Counted from the first letter of the stretch, positions 1 to 9,971 are shown. The stretch is 64,000 bases of DNA from Prochlorococcus sp. HOT208_60m_813O14 (GCA_002025945.1 MWOO01000143.1:62001-126000), one strand, 5' to 3'. Notes: generated by a model from the letters alone, not told the origin. A program made the numbers and translations.

Positions 1-837
1 AATATCTCTCAAACTAAGCATAATTCTGACAGAGAACTTATTGGTCAAGGGATAGGAAATGCTGTAGCAGGTCTGTTTTCAGGTTTACCTGGAGCAGGAG
101 CAACGATGAGAACAGTTATAAATGTTAAATCTGGAGGATCAACTCCCATTTCTGGAATGGTTCACTCGGTTGTTTTGTTGATAGTTTTAGTTGGCGCGGG
201 ACCTTTAGCTGAGCAAATACCAACTGCGTTGCTTGCAGGAATTCTTATAAAAGTTGGTCTAGATATTATTGATTGGGGATTCTTGAGGAGGGCCCACAAA
301 TTATCTTTAAAAACTTCAGTTGTAATGTATGGAGTACTCCTAATGACTGTTTTTTGGGATTTAATTTGGGCAGTTTTAGTAGGTGTATTCATAGCAAATA
401 TGCTCACTATCGATTCAATAACCGAAACTCAACTAGAAGGTATGGACGAGGATAATCCTTTATCAAATGATGATCAAGCCAAAAATGCATTACCTGCTGA
501 TGAAAAAGCACTACTAGATAGATGTTCAGGAGAAGTAATGTTATTTAGACTTAAAGGACCACTTAGTTTTGGAGCAGCTAAAGGTATATCTGAGAGAATG
601 ATGCTGGTAAGAAACTACAAGGTTCTAATACTAGATATCACTGACGTACCAAGACTTGGAGTGACGGCGACTCTCGCAATAGAGGACATGATGCAGGAAG
701 CAAAAAATAATTCCAGAAAAGCATTTGTTGCTGGGGCAAATGAAAAAGTAAAAGATAGATTAGCTAAGTTTGGAGTTGAAGGCATTATTGAAACAAGAAA
801 AGAAGCTTTAGAAACCGCTCTAAATGAAATAGCCTAA
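1..837 (+). CDS. SulP-family anion (sulfate/bicarbonate) transporter, 5'-truncated
   Basis: The frame is open from base 1, so the N-terminal part lies outside the window; about 278 codons remain. The visible part starts inside the SulP core with the motif NSDRELIGQGIGN followed by a Gly/Ala-rich GLPGAGATMRTVIN stretch. Several hydrophobic helices follow, and a cytoplasmic STAS domain fills roughly the last 110 residues. SulP proteins such as BicA carry sulfate or HCO3- across the inner membrane, often with Na+. The gene sits 6 bp upstream of sbtA on the same strand, which favours bicarbonate over sulfate, but the sequence alone cannot settle the substrate. The fold assignment is firm; the BicA-like role is inference from context. 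Confidence 0.88.
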   Translation, partial: NISQTKHNSDRELIGQGIGNAVAGLFSGLPGAGATMRTVINVKSGGSTPISGMVHSVVLLIVLVGAGPLAEQIPTALLAGILIKVGLDIIDWGFLRRAHKLSLKTSVVMYGVLLMTVFWDLIWAVLVGVFIANMLTIDSITETQLEGMDEDNPLSNDDQAKNALPADEKALLDRCSGEVMLFRLKGPLSFGAAKGISERMMLVRNYKVLILDITDVPRLGVTATLAIEDMMQEAKNNSRKAFVAGANEKVKDRLAKFGVEGIIETRKEALETALNEIA

Positions 838-843
838 TAATTT

Positions 844-1842
844 ATGGAAATAAATCCAATTCTGCAAAATGTATTAGCCCCGCCAGTTCTTTTCTTTTTG
901 ATTGGAGCAATATCAGTACTCTTTAAATCTGATTTAGAAATACCAGCTCCATTACCTAAACTCTTCTCCTTATATCTGCTACTTGCAATTGGTTTTAAAG
1001 GAGGTATAGAGATACAGAAAAGTGGTTTTACAGATCAAGTATTGCCTACTTTAAGTGCTGCAATTCTTATGTCATTAGTAATTCCGCTGATTGGATTTTT
1101 AATTTTAAGATTTAAGTTTGATGTCTTTAATTCCGCTGCAATAGCAGCAGCATACGGTTCAATTAGTGCTGTTACATTTATTTCCGCAGAAAGTTTTTTG
1201 GAAAGTCAAAAAATAGCTTTTGATGGGTTTATGGTTGGAGCCTTAGCTTTAATGGAGTCTCCTGCAATAATTGTTGGATTATTACTTGTGAAATTTGCAG
1301 CTCCCAAAAATAGGCCAAAATCAAGAAAAATGCATCTAAGCGCAATATTACACGAATCACTTTTGAATGGATCAGTTTATTTATTGCTCTCAAGCTTAAT
1401 TGTAGGATTTCTCACTGCTTCCAGTAATCCCTCAGGGATTGCAAAAATGGAGCCTTTTACTGGACAATTATTCTATGGAGCAGAATGCTTCTTCTTGTTA
1501 GATATGGGAATAGTCGCTGCTCAAAGATTACCGAGACTGAAGAATGCGGGTTCGTTCTTGCTTGGCTTTGCCATTTTTATGCCTTTATTTAACGCATTTA
1601 TTGGTGTTTTCGTTGCAAGATTTTTATCATTAGGACCTGGCAACGCACTTTTATTTGTGGTTTTATGTGCTAGCGCCTCTTATTTAGCAGTTCCTGCAGC
1701 GATGAGGATGACGGTACCAGAAGCTAAATCTAGTTATTATATTTCCACTACACTAGGTCTAACTTTCCCATTCAATATAGTTCTTGGCATTCCCATATAT
1801 ATGAGTTTAGTAAATACCATTATCCCATTGTCCCCTCTATAA
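844..1842 (+). CDS. sbtA: SbtA-type sodium-dependent bicarbonate transporter
   Basis: The 332-residue protein is made almost entirely of about ten membrane segments, with the SbtA/DUF897 pattern: an N-terminal NxxLAPPVLFFLIG helix, GFKGGIEIQKSG near residue 60, and SAESFLESQ near residue 115. SbtA imports HCO3- with Na+ across the plasma membrane to feed the carboxysome. It is somewhat shorter than the roughly 370-residue beta-cyanobacterial form, mainly in the central cytoplasmic loop. It lies 6 bp after the SulP gene and 2 bp before sbtB, so the three probably form one transcript. ATG start directly after the upstream stop. The family is confident; affinity and ion coupling are not deducible. 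Confidence 0.87.
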   Translation: MEINPILQNVLAPPVLFFLIGAISVLFKSDLEIPAPLPKLFSLYLLLAIGFKGGIEIQKSGFTDQVLPTLSAAILMSLVIPLIGFLILRFKFDVFNSAAIAAAYGSISAVTFISAESFLESQKIAFDGFMVGALALMESPAIIVGLLLVKFAAPKNRPKSRKMHLSAILHESLLNGSVYLLLSSLIVGFLTASSNPSGIAKMEPFTGQLFYGAECFFLLDMGIVAAQRLPRLKNAGSFLLGFAIFMPLFNAFIGVFVARFLSLGPGNALLFVVLCASASYLAVPAAMRMTVPEAKSSYYISTTLGLTFPFNIVLGIPIYMSLVNTIIPLSPL

Positions 1843-1844
1843 AA

Positions 1845-2126
1845 ATGAAAAGATTAGACTTGATATTTAGTGAAAGAGAACTAGATGCAATCATTAAAAC
1901 ATTAGAAAAAGCTAATGTTCCTGGATATACAGTTATGAAACACGCCACAGGCAGAGGGCCTGAAAGAGTTGTTACTGAAGATATGGAATTTACAGGATTA
2001 GGAGCAAATGCTCATGTAATTGTTTTTTGTGAGCAAGAATTAATAGATAAAATGAGGGATAACATCAGGGACGATTTAAGCTACTACGGAGGAGTTGCCT
2101 ATATTTCTGAGGCAACACCCCTTTAA
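1845..2126 (+). CDS. sbtB: SbtB, PII-like regulator of SbtA
   Basis: This 93-residue PII-superfamily protein starts two bases after sbtA. The beta-alpha-beta core (KRLDLIFSERELDAIIKTLEKA) leads into a T-loop region with GRGPERV, then the second half containing HVIVFCEQELIDKM and a final YISEATPL. SbtB binds adenine nucleotides (cAMP, AMP, ATP/ADP) and gates SbtA according to energy and carbon state. Beta-cyanobacterial SbtB usually carries about 15-20 further C-terminal residues, including a CGPxGC disulfide hairpin (R-loop); here the protein ends right after the core and has none. Identity is supported by the sbtA linkage and fold pattern. Confidence 0.85.
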   Translation: MKRLDLIFSERELDAIIKTLEKANVPGYTVMKHATGRGPERVVTEDMEFTGLGANAHVIVFCEQELIDKMRDNIRDDLSYYGGVAYISEATPL

Positions 2127-2148
2127 ATTAAAGAAGCAATATTTATTT

Positions 2149-3105
2149 TTAAGAATGAATCCAATCTACTCTTATATTTTTTCGACTATTTAAGTATCTA
2201 TCAATTGACATTGCAGCAATACATCCATCAGAAGCTGCAACTACGGCTTGCTTAAATGGTGTATTTCTTATATCTCCAATAGCCCATACTCCATCAGAGT
2301 TTGTAGACATAAAGTCATCAACAATAACCCCTCCGTCTTCTTTTAAAGCAATTTGGTCCCCTAAAAAATCAGTAATCGGCTTTGATCCACTCATATAGAC
2401 AAACACTCCGTCTAAATTTAAATTGATAGGATTTTCTTCTTGTTTATTTTTTACAACAACCCCATTCACACCCATATCATCGCCCAATATTTCCAATAAT
2501 CTTGTTCTACTCCAATGTTTTATATTTGAATTATCCATCAATTCCATAGCTTCTTCATTATCTGATTTAGGATCACTTGATGTAATCCAATGCACAGTTG
2601 ATGCAAATTTAGTTAGAACAGTTGCCTCTTCAATTGCCTCCTTGTTGACTCCAACAACGGCAACTTCTCTATTCTTATAAAAAGCCCCATCACATGTAGC
2701 ACAATAACTTACTCCTTTACCAAGAAAATCAGCTTCACCCTTAAATGATGCAGGCCTACCCATAGCTCCACTTGCAAGTACAAGTGCTTTAGCTTTGAAA
2801 GTGCCTTCTGGCGTATAAACCATTTTCCATTCTCCACTAGCGTCTATTCCAAACACTTGTGCTCTTCTATAGTCTGTGCCGTATTGCACAGCCTGTTCTC
2901 TCATTAGAGTAAGTAATTTCTCCCCACTTATATCAACCGGAACACCTGGATAATTAGCGATTTGATGAGTTATTGCTAAGGCGCCAACAGATGGATTTTT
3001 ATCTAAAATAACTGTCTTTAAGTTTGAACGAGATGTATAAAGTGCGCAAGTACATCCGGCCGGGCCTCCTCCGATAATAACTACATCTGACTCAATGATT
3101 TCCAA
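2149..3105 (-). CDS. Thioredoxin-reductase-like flavoprotein lacking a canonical NADPH site (DDOR candidate)
   Basis: The 318-residue protein has the two-domain fold of low-molecular-weight thioredoxin reductases. GGGPAG at residues 12-17 binds FAD, a redox CATC pair lies at 135-138, and a second FAD motif VWAIGDI is near residue 270. The pyridine-nucleotide domain is unusual: the normal GGGDSAxEEA is replaced by GVNKEAIEEA (about 152-161), and the HRR 2'-phosphate motif by TSS (175-177). Cyanobacteria have an NTR-like enzyme called DDOR (diflavin-linked disulfide oxidoreductase) that carries two FADs and does not use NADPH; this gene fits that description. TTG start at 3105, because no nearby ATG precedes the FAD motif. 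A plain TrxB call would probably mislead. Confidence 0.8.
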   Translation of the reverse strand: MEIIESDVVIIGGGPAGCTCALYTSRSNLKTVILDKNPSVGALAITHQIANYPGVPVDISGEKLLTLMREQAVQYGTDYRRAQVFGIDASGEWKMVYTPEGTFKAKALVLASGAMGRPASFKGEADFLGKGVSYCATCDGAFYKNREVAVVGVNKEAIEEATVLTKFASTVHWITSSDPKSDNEEAMELMDNSNIKHWSRTRLLEILGDDMGVNGVVVKNKQEENPINLNLDGVFVYMSGSKPITDFLGDQIALKEDGGVIVDDFMSTNSDGVWAIGDIRNTPFKQAVVAASDGCIAAMSIDRYLNSRKNIRVDWIHS

Positions 3106-3357
3106 TTTTTAAAAACTCCTTTTTAGTAGTTAATTAGATGAGTTCTTGGTTAGAAGATATTTTAATGTAAATACCTCAACCTCCATATAAATATAAGTTA
3201 AAAGAAAAAAGAGAAAAAAGCATAATATAGAAACAAACTTACATAGGAAAAACATAAAAAATTAATTATCAAAATGATCAGGTACGTGAAATGTTCTGAA
3301 TTGATCTATTATTAGTTAATATGCAGAATTAATTGCTGTGGAAACATTATATTTTTC

Positions 3358-3675
3358 ATGACCAACTCTGATTACCTTTTAAAAGCTGCCATTAGGAAAG
3401 TTACCGAAAAATTAAACAAGATATTAGTTGACAAAATTGAAGAAGCAACAAATATTGCTCAGGATGCTCCAGAAATTCTCAAAAAAGAATTAGATAGTTT
3501 GAAAGAATCCATAATTGAAGAAGCCTCAAGAATGGAAAAAGCCGAAAATATTCAAGAAAATGAGTCTGCAAATACTTATCAAGATTCCAAAATAAAAAAA
3601 GCTTTAAATGAAATTGAAGATATCAATAAACAAATTGATCTCTTTAATAAAACCACAAATAATCAAATGAAATGA
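3358..3675 (+). CDS. Small hypothetical coiled-coil protein coupled to the ABC1 kinase
   Basis: This 105-residue protein is not one I recognise. It is highly charged and predicted almost wholly helical: residues about 8-65 show heptad-like spacing (KLNKILVDKIEEATNIA), and the tail (KALNEIEDINKQIDLF) has the same character. There is no signal peptide or membrane segment. Its stop overlaps the next ATG (ATGA at 3672-3675), so it is probably translated together with the ABC1 kinase and may act with it. The overlap, normal local codon use and a clean ATG support a real gene. Function unknown. Confidence 0.7.
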   Translation: MTNSDYLLKAAIRKVTEKLNKILVDKIEEATNIAQDAPEILKKELDSLKESIIEEASRMEKAENIQENESANTYQDSKIKKALNEIEDINKQIDLFNKTTNNQMK

Positions 3676-5339
3676 GTTTTCACATTCTTCATTATCGTTT
3701 AAAAAAGTTGAAGAGGGCCTTTCTTATTTGGATAACTCTGATTTCACTTTTAATAAATTTGTGGATAGATAACATTAGATTTACAATTTTCCAAGCTAAG
3801 AAGAATGAAAAAAGTAGGGTCCAAATTAAAAGAGCTAGGTGTTTTACTAATCAATTAATAAAGCTTGGTTCAGCATTTATTAAAATAGGACAATTATTAT
3901 CAGCGAGACCTGATTTAATTCCTAATACCTGGATACAGGAATTGTCTAAATTGCAGGATCAAGTTCCTAATTTTTCATTTACGCAAGTTGAAGAGACTAT
4001 AAGAAATGAACTAGGGTCCAAGTTTAATGAAATAGATCAAATAATATGTGATCCGGTTGGATCAGCATCACTAGCTCAGGTTCATAGGGCGACTTTAAAA
4101 GATGGTAAGAAAGTAGTTTTTAAAGTTCAAAGACCTAATTTAAAAGAATTGTTTATTATCGATTTGGGCATAATGCAGCAAATAGCAGGATTATTGCAGA
4201 AAAATAAGAATTGGAGCCGAGGTAGAAACTGGGTTGAGATTGCTAAAGAGTGTAGGAAAGTTCTGATGAAAGAACTTGATTTTAATTGCGAAGCGCAATA
4301 TGCAGCAAGATTTAGGCAGCAATTTCTTGATTATGAAAATGTCGAAGTTCCTGAAGTAATTTGGGATATGAGCAGTGAAAAAGTCCTTTGTTTAAGTTAT
4401 GTAGAAGGGACAAAAATAAGCGATTTAGAAAAATTAAAATCACAAGAAATTGATTTATCTAAAATTGCAGAGATAGGTGCTATCAGCTACTTAAAACAAT
4501 TAGTAAATTACGGTTTTTTTCATGCAGATCCTCATCCAGGGAATCTAGCAGTTTCAAGTGACAGTAAATTGATTTTTTATGATTTTGGAATGATGGGGAA
4601 CATCTCAAATAATCTTCAAACAAGATTAGGGGGGATGGTTAAGGCTGCTGCTCTTAGAGACGCCTCATCACTTGTTAGTCAATTACAACAAGCTGGGCTA
4701 ATTTCAAAAGATATTGATGTAGGACCAGTCAGAAGATTAGTCAGATTAATGCTTAAAGAAGCCTTAACTCCACCATTTAGTCCTAATATTATTGAAAAAT
4801 TATCTGGAGATTTATACGAACTGGTTTATGAAACTCCATTTCAACTGCCAGTAGATTTAATCTTTGTGATGAGAGCTTTATCAACTTTTGAAGGAGTTGG
4901 TAGAATGCTTGACCCAGGGTTTAACCTTGTATCAGTTACCAAGCCTTATTTAATAGAACTTATGACTTCAAATAATCAAAGTCCCAACGATTTAATTAAC
5001 CAATTTGGAAGGCAAGTAGGTGAACTAGGATCGAAAGCTGTTGGAATTCCCAAAAGAATAGATGAAAGTTTAGAAAGATTAGAACAGGGCGATTTACAAT
5101 TGCAAATAAGAATGGGAGAGTCTGATAGGCAATTCAAAAAAATGTTTACAGCTCAAAAAACTTTAGGCCACTCAATTCTCATAGGAAGCTTATCAATTGC
5201 ATCTGCTTTACTTGTAACCAATAAACAAAATAATTTTGCTTTGTTGCCACTATTTTTTGCACTACCAATAAGTATTGATTGGATAAAGTGCCAATTAAGT
5301 ATGAGAAAAGGATCACGTTTAGATAAACTTAAGCGCTAA
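3672..5339 (+). CDS. ABC1/UbiB-family atypical protein kinase-like ATPase
   Basis: The 555-residue protein carries the UbiB/ABC1 signature. A KxGQ motif (FIKIGQLLSARPD) lies near residue 75, the family's special nucleotide loop GSASLAQVHRA near 135, the catalytic HADPHPGNL near 280 and DFGMMG soon after. A hydrophobic segment lies near residues 15-32 and two more at the C terminus, so it is membrane-associated, probably at the thylakoid or plasma membrane. Relatives support prenyl-lipid (ubiquinone, plastoquinone, tocopherol) metabolism as ATPases or small-molecule kinases. Cyanobacteria carry several paralogues; the specific substrate is unknown. Translation is coupled to the upstream small gene by an ATGA overlap. 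Confidence 0.9.
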   Translation: MSFHILHYRLKKLKRAFLIWITLISLLINLWIDNIRFTIFQAKKNEKSRVQIKRARCFTNQLIKLGSAFIKIGQLLSARPDLIPNTWIQELSKLQDQVPNFSFTQVEETIRNELGSKFNEIDQIICDPVGSASLAQVHRATLKDGKKVVFKVQRPNLKELFIIDLGIMQQIAGLLQKNKNWSRGRNWVEIAKECRKVLMKELDFNCEAQYAARFRQQFLDYENVEVPEVIWDMSSEKVLCLSYVEGTKISDLEKLKSQEIDLSKIAEIGAISYLKQLVNYGFFHADPHPGNLAVSSDSKLIFYDFGMMGNISNNLQTRLGGMVKAAALRDASSLVSQLQQAGLISKDIDVGPVRRLVRLMLKEALTPPFSPNIIEKLSGDLYELVYETPFQLPVDLIFVMRALSTFEGVGRMLDPGFNLVSVTKPYLIELMTSNNQSPNDLINQFGRQVGELGSKAVGIPKRIDESLERLEQGDLQLQIRMGESDRQFKKMFTAQKTLGHSILIGSLSIASALLVTNKQNNFALLPLFFALPISIDWIKCQLSMRKGSRLDKLKR

Positions 5340-5344
5340 AAAAA

Positions 5345-6640
<1,296 letters not shown>

Positions 6641-6702
6641 TTAATTATTACTATTTAAATCCTATTAATAGCTGAACTATTTGGCTAATATCTGAAATAT
6701 AT

Positions 6703-6716
6703 TTGTTAACCAACTA
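6703..6716 (+). promoter_or_regulatory. Shared 14-bp upstream motif in the eno/clpB divergent region
   Basis: TTGTTAACCAACTA here is identical to 56576-56589 in the pedR-like/metF gap, and its core TAACCAACT recurs at 45715-45723 in the chlM/purE gap. A TATAAT hexamer overlaps its right end (6715-6720). It is an imperfect palindrome around GTTAAC. All three copies were found by eye in divergent intergenic regions. A role as a regulator site is inference; no known cyanobacterial box matched it clearly. Confidence 0.35.
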
Positions 6717-6901
6717 TAATTTTTTAAATTTTATTAAAAGCTTAGATATTATTTAACGTTTTTCTTTATTCTAGATTCCCGCAAATCATCTCATCTAAAT
6801 AATTTTCATATTCATCTTACAATTTGAAAATTATTGGATGATTATTAATGCAGATCCTATTTAGAATATTAATTGATAATCAACTATAGTTTTTATAGTT
6901 T

Positions 6902-9667
6902 ATGAGAGAAACACTTACATCCAGTCCTGAACTATTTAGCGATATTAGTTGGAATCTTCTTTTATTAGGGGAAGAAACCGCAAAAAAATGGGATCATAGC
7001 GAATTTAATATTGAACACATAATTCATACATTGTTCTCATCAAGTGAATTCTTTGCATTCATTGAAAAATTATCAATCGACCAAGATACAGTTTTAGACA
7101 TAACAGAAGATTTTTTAGAAGAGACACCAACAAATGAGTCAGATCTTTTTACTATCGGAGAAGATTTAGAAATTTTATTAGATAACGCGAATCAGATTAA
7201 AACTCAATGGGGATCGAGATTAATAGAAATCCCTCATTTACTAATTGCTCTTGGAAGAGATTTAAGAATTGGAAATTATGTTTTTGAAGAAGGAAACCTT
7301 TCAATGGAAAAATTAGAGGAAGAATTAAAGTTTTACCCAAATATTAATCAATCAAAAGATTGTTTTAATTATGGAAATGTAATTGAAATAAATAATCAAT
7401 CTAATTTTAAATCAAACAACGAGACTAACGAGACTTTTGTAAAAGAAGAAAAATTTAAAAAAGCTATTGTTCCATTACCGAAAAGTGAACTTCAAATTGA
7501 AACCAAAAAACAAGTTGGAAAAGATGAAAATGCTCTTTCAATTTACGGAAAAGATTTAACAGAATCAGCTAAAAAAGGCTTACTGGATCCCGTTTTAGGA
7601 AGAGAAAATGAGATCAATAATTTAATGAGGGTACTCTGCAGAAGAAACAAAAATAACCCTATACTTATTGGCAATCCTGGAGTTGGCAAAACCTCAATTG
7701 CAAAATTACTTGCTCAATTAATTGTAGAAAAAAAAGTTCCTGATACTTTAAAGGACTTAAAAATTATTTCACTTGACTTAGGTACATTAGTTTCTGGGAC
7801 CAAATTTAGAGGTCAACTAGAGGAAAGACTAAGTTTAATAATGCAGGAACTAAATAATCCAAACCAAGGAATGATTCTATTTATTGATGAAATTCACTCA
7901 ATATTAAGTTCTGACAGATCTTCTACCGACATCAGTAATATCTTAAAACCTTTACTAGCTGAAGGAGAACTTAGATGTATCGGTACAACAACACCTGAGA
8001 AATTTCGTGAAACTATTGAAAAAGATCAGGCATTAAATAATTGCTTTCAAAAGATAGCTGTTAATGAACCTTCATTAGAATTAAGCGCAAAAATATTACA
8101 AGGGATCAAAAAGAAATATGAATCACATCATGGCATAAAAATTTCTGAAGAGGCTGTAAACTATTCTGCAAAATTGGCCGATAGATACATCAGCGATAAA
8201 TGTCTCCCTGATAGTGCAATAGATTTAATTGATGAAGCAGCTGCACAGTTGAAAATCGAGTCTAATAATATGCCTCAAATTATTCTCCAACAAGAAAACA
8301 AACTTAATACTATTGATGAAAAATTGAATAATTTGCAAGGAGAAAATATCGAAGCTCAAGAAAAACTATTGAATAATAGACAACAATCAGAGGCAAAATT
8401 GAACGTTCTTTTGGAAAATTGGAACAATTTACGTGAAGAAATGGAGGAATTATCTATTTTAATGAAAGAAGAAGATAAGCTAACCAAACAAATCAAAGAT
8501 AAATCAAATAGCGAAATTGAAAATGATCTAGATGATTTAGAAAAGCTTGAAGAAGAGTTAAGTGAAATCGAGAATGACATACAAAAACTTGAAGAGAACT
8601 TTAATAAAATAAAGAAAAATAGAAATTTTCCTTTTAAATATCAAGTTGAACCTGATGATATTGCAGACGTCATATCAAAAATCACAGGTATTCCAATTTC
8701 TAAAGTAGTTTCAAATGAACGTAAGAAATTAGTCAATCTAGAAACAGAACTAAGTGAAAAAGTTATTGGACAAGAAAAAGCCATAGAAGCTGTTTCTGCT
8801 GCAATTAGAAGAGCTCGAGTTGGTATGAAAAGTCCTAAAAGACCTATTGGATCTTTTTTATTTATGGGTCCTACTGGTGTTGGTAAAACAGAATTAGCAA
8901 AATCTCTTGCAACAGTTTTATTTGATGAAGAAGACGCACTTTTAAGATTAGACATGAGTGAATATATGGAGAAAAATGCCGTAGCAAGACTTTTAGGAGC
9001 TCCCCCAGGTTATGTTGGTTATGAAGAGGGAGGTCAATTAACTGAAGCTGTAAGACGTAAACCCTATTCAGTAATACTTCTTGATGAGATAGAAAAAGCG
9101 CATGCAGAAGTATTTAATATCCTTTTGCAAGTCTTAGATGAAGGAAGATTAACGGACTCTCAAGGAAGGACCGTAGATTTCAAAAATACGGTAATCATTA
9201 TGACAAGTAACCTAGCTGGTAAATCTATACTGGAGTATTCACAAAAGATTTCTAAAAGTGAGGGAAAGTTAGAAAAAGATCAACAAATTCTAGATGATTC
9301 AATTAGTAATGCATTGTCTTCAATTTTTAGACCTGAATTTTTAAATAGAATTGACGAAGTGGTAAAGTTTGATCCATTATCTATTGAAGAACTTCAAAAA
9401 ATAATCATTCTACAAACAGAAGATTTAAAGAACCTGCTTCTTGAGCAGAAAATAAATATCGATATAGACAAAAAAGTTATCAACAAAATTGCAAACGATT
9501 CTTACGAACCTGCATATGGTGCTAGGCCACTTAGCAGGGAACTTAGAAGACAAATAGAAAATCCCTTGGCTGCAAAACTTTTAGAGGATAACTTCAAAAA
9601 TAAAAAATATATAACAATTAAACTTAACCCTGCTAAAAAAGATGAGATCGTTTTCAAACCTAGCTGA
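6902..9667 (+). CDS. Divergent ClpB-type AAA+ disaggregase (ClpB2-like)
   Basis: The 921-residue Hsp100 protein has a poorly conserved N-domain and linker (1-210). ATPase ring 1 carries Walker A GNPGVGKT and Walker B ILFIDEIH. A charged coiled-coil middle domain spans about 470-590. Ring 2 carries Walker A GPTGVGKTELAKS, the pore loop GAPPGYVGYEEGG, Walker B VILLDEIEKAH and the arginine finger in FLNRIDEV. No ClpP-docking IGF/L loop was seen, which supports ClpB over ClpC. Unusually, the tandem ring-1 arginine fingers (ALERRFQ in canonical ClpB) read ALNNCFQ at residues 377-383. ClpB rescues aggregated proteins with DnaK; cyanobacteria often have a second, non-heat-shock paralogue, which this resembles. 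Confidence 0.92.
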   Translation: MRETLTSSPELFSDISWNLLLLGEETAKKWDHSEFNIEHIIHTLFSSSEFFAFIEKLSIDQDTVLDITEDFLEETPTNESDLFTIGEDLEILLDNANQIKTQWGSRLIEIPHLLIALGRDLRIGNYVFEEGNLSMEKLEEELKFYPNINQSKDCFNYGNVIEINNQSNFKSNNETNETFVKEEKFKKAIVPLPKSELQIETKKQVGKDENALSIYGKDLTESAKKGLLDPVLGRENEINNLMRVLCRRNKNNPILIGNPGVGKTSIAKLLAQLIVEKKVPDTLKDLKIISLDLGTLVSGTKFRGQLEERLSLIMQELNNPNQGMILFIDEIHSILSSDRSSTDISNILKPLLAEGELRCIGTTTPEKFRETIEKDQALNNCFQKIAVNEPSLELSAKILQGIKKKYESHHGIKISEEAVNYSAKLADRYISDKCLPDSAIDLIDEAAAQLKIESNNMPQIILQQENKLNTIDEKLNNLQGENIEAQEKLLNNRQQSEAKLNVLLENWNNLREEMEELSILMKEEDKLTKQIKDKSNSEIENDLDDLEKLEEELSEIENDIQKLEENFNKIKKNRNFPFKYQVEPDDIADVISKITGIPISKVVSNERKKLVNLETELSEKVIGQEKAIEAVSAAIRRARVGMKSPKRPIGSFLFMGPTGVGKTELAKSLATVLFDEEDALLRLDMSEYMEKNAVARLLGAPPGYVGYEEGGQLTEAVRRKPYSVILLDEIEKAHAEVFNILLQVLDEGRLTDSQGRTVDFKNTVIIMTSNLAGKSILEYSQKISKSEGKLEKDQQILDDSISNALSSIFRPEFLNRIDEVVKFDPLSIEELQKIIILQTEDLKNLLLEQKINIDIDKKVINKIANDSYEPAYGARPLSRELRRQIENPLAAKLLEDNFKNKKYITIKLNPAKKDEIVFKPS

Positions 9668-9728
9668 GGAGTAAATCAATAAGCTAAAATAAAAACTAAA
9701 GCATAAAGCTTAATTTCAAAAAAATTTT

Positions 9729-9971
9729 GTGACAAGTCCTACTACTAATAAAGAACCTCTTAAAAAGGATTCTCCTGAAGTTGAAGAGCCTAAAAAAAAT
9801 AATAATTTTTTTAGATCTACCTACGATGAGCTTAAACTTGTCGTGTGGCCTAACAAACAACAACTTTTTAGCGAATCAGTAGCAGTTATAATTATGGTAT
9901 CTTTTTCTGCTGCAGCCATTGCTTCTGTTAGCAGATTCTATGGATGGGCTGCCTCGCAAATTTTTGGTTGA
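9729..9971 (+). CDS. secE: SecE, preprotein translocase subunit
   Basis: The 80-residue protein has a Lys/Glu-rich N-terminal arm, the SecE motif FFRSTYDELKLVVWPNKQQL just before the membrane, and one C-terminal transmembrane helix (VAVIIMVSFSAAAIASV). SecE clamps SecY in the Sec channel of plasma and thylakoid membranes. The GTG start at 9729 fits the family's short N terminus. Its place directly before nusG and the rplKAJL genes is the classic bacterial order and leaves little doubt. Confidence 0.95.
   Translation: MTSPTTNKEPLKKDSPEVEEPKKNNNFFRSTYDELKLVVWPNKQQLFSESVAVIIMVSFSAAAIASVSRFYGWAASQIFG

Noticed and set aside
3106..3357. Search for a small gene or RNA between the NTR-like gene and the 105-aa gene
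   Set aside because: The gap is AT-rich with no open frame of note, no strong stem and no tRNA-like motif; it probably holds two divergent promoters.
6882..6900. AACTAT/ATAGTT hairpin ending just before the ClpB start, considered as an RNA thermometer
   Set aside because: Only six mostly A-U pairs; such palindromes are common at this base composition, and no Shine-Dalgarno is sequestered.
8356..8580. Ser/Phe-rich antisense frame inside the ClpB gene
   Set aside because: It is the complement of the charged coiled-coil middle domain, low complexity and without any start context.
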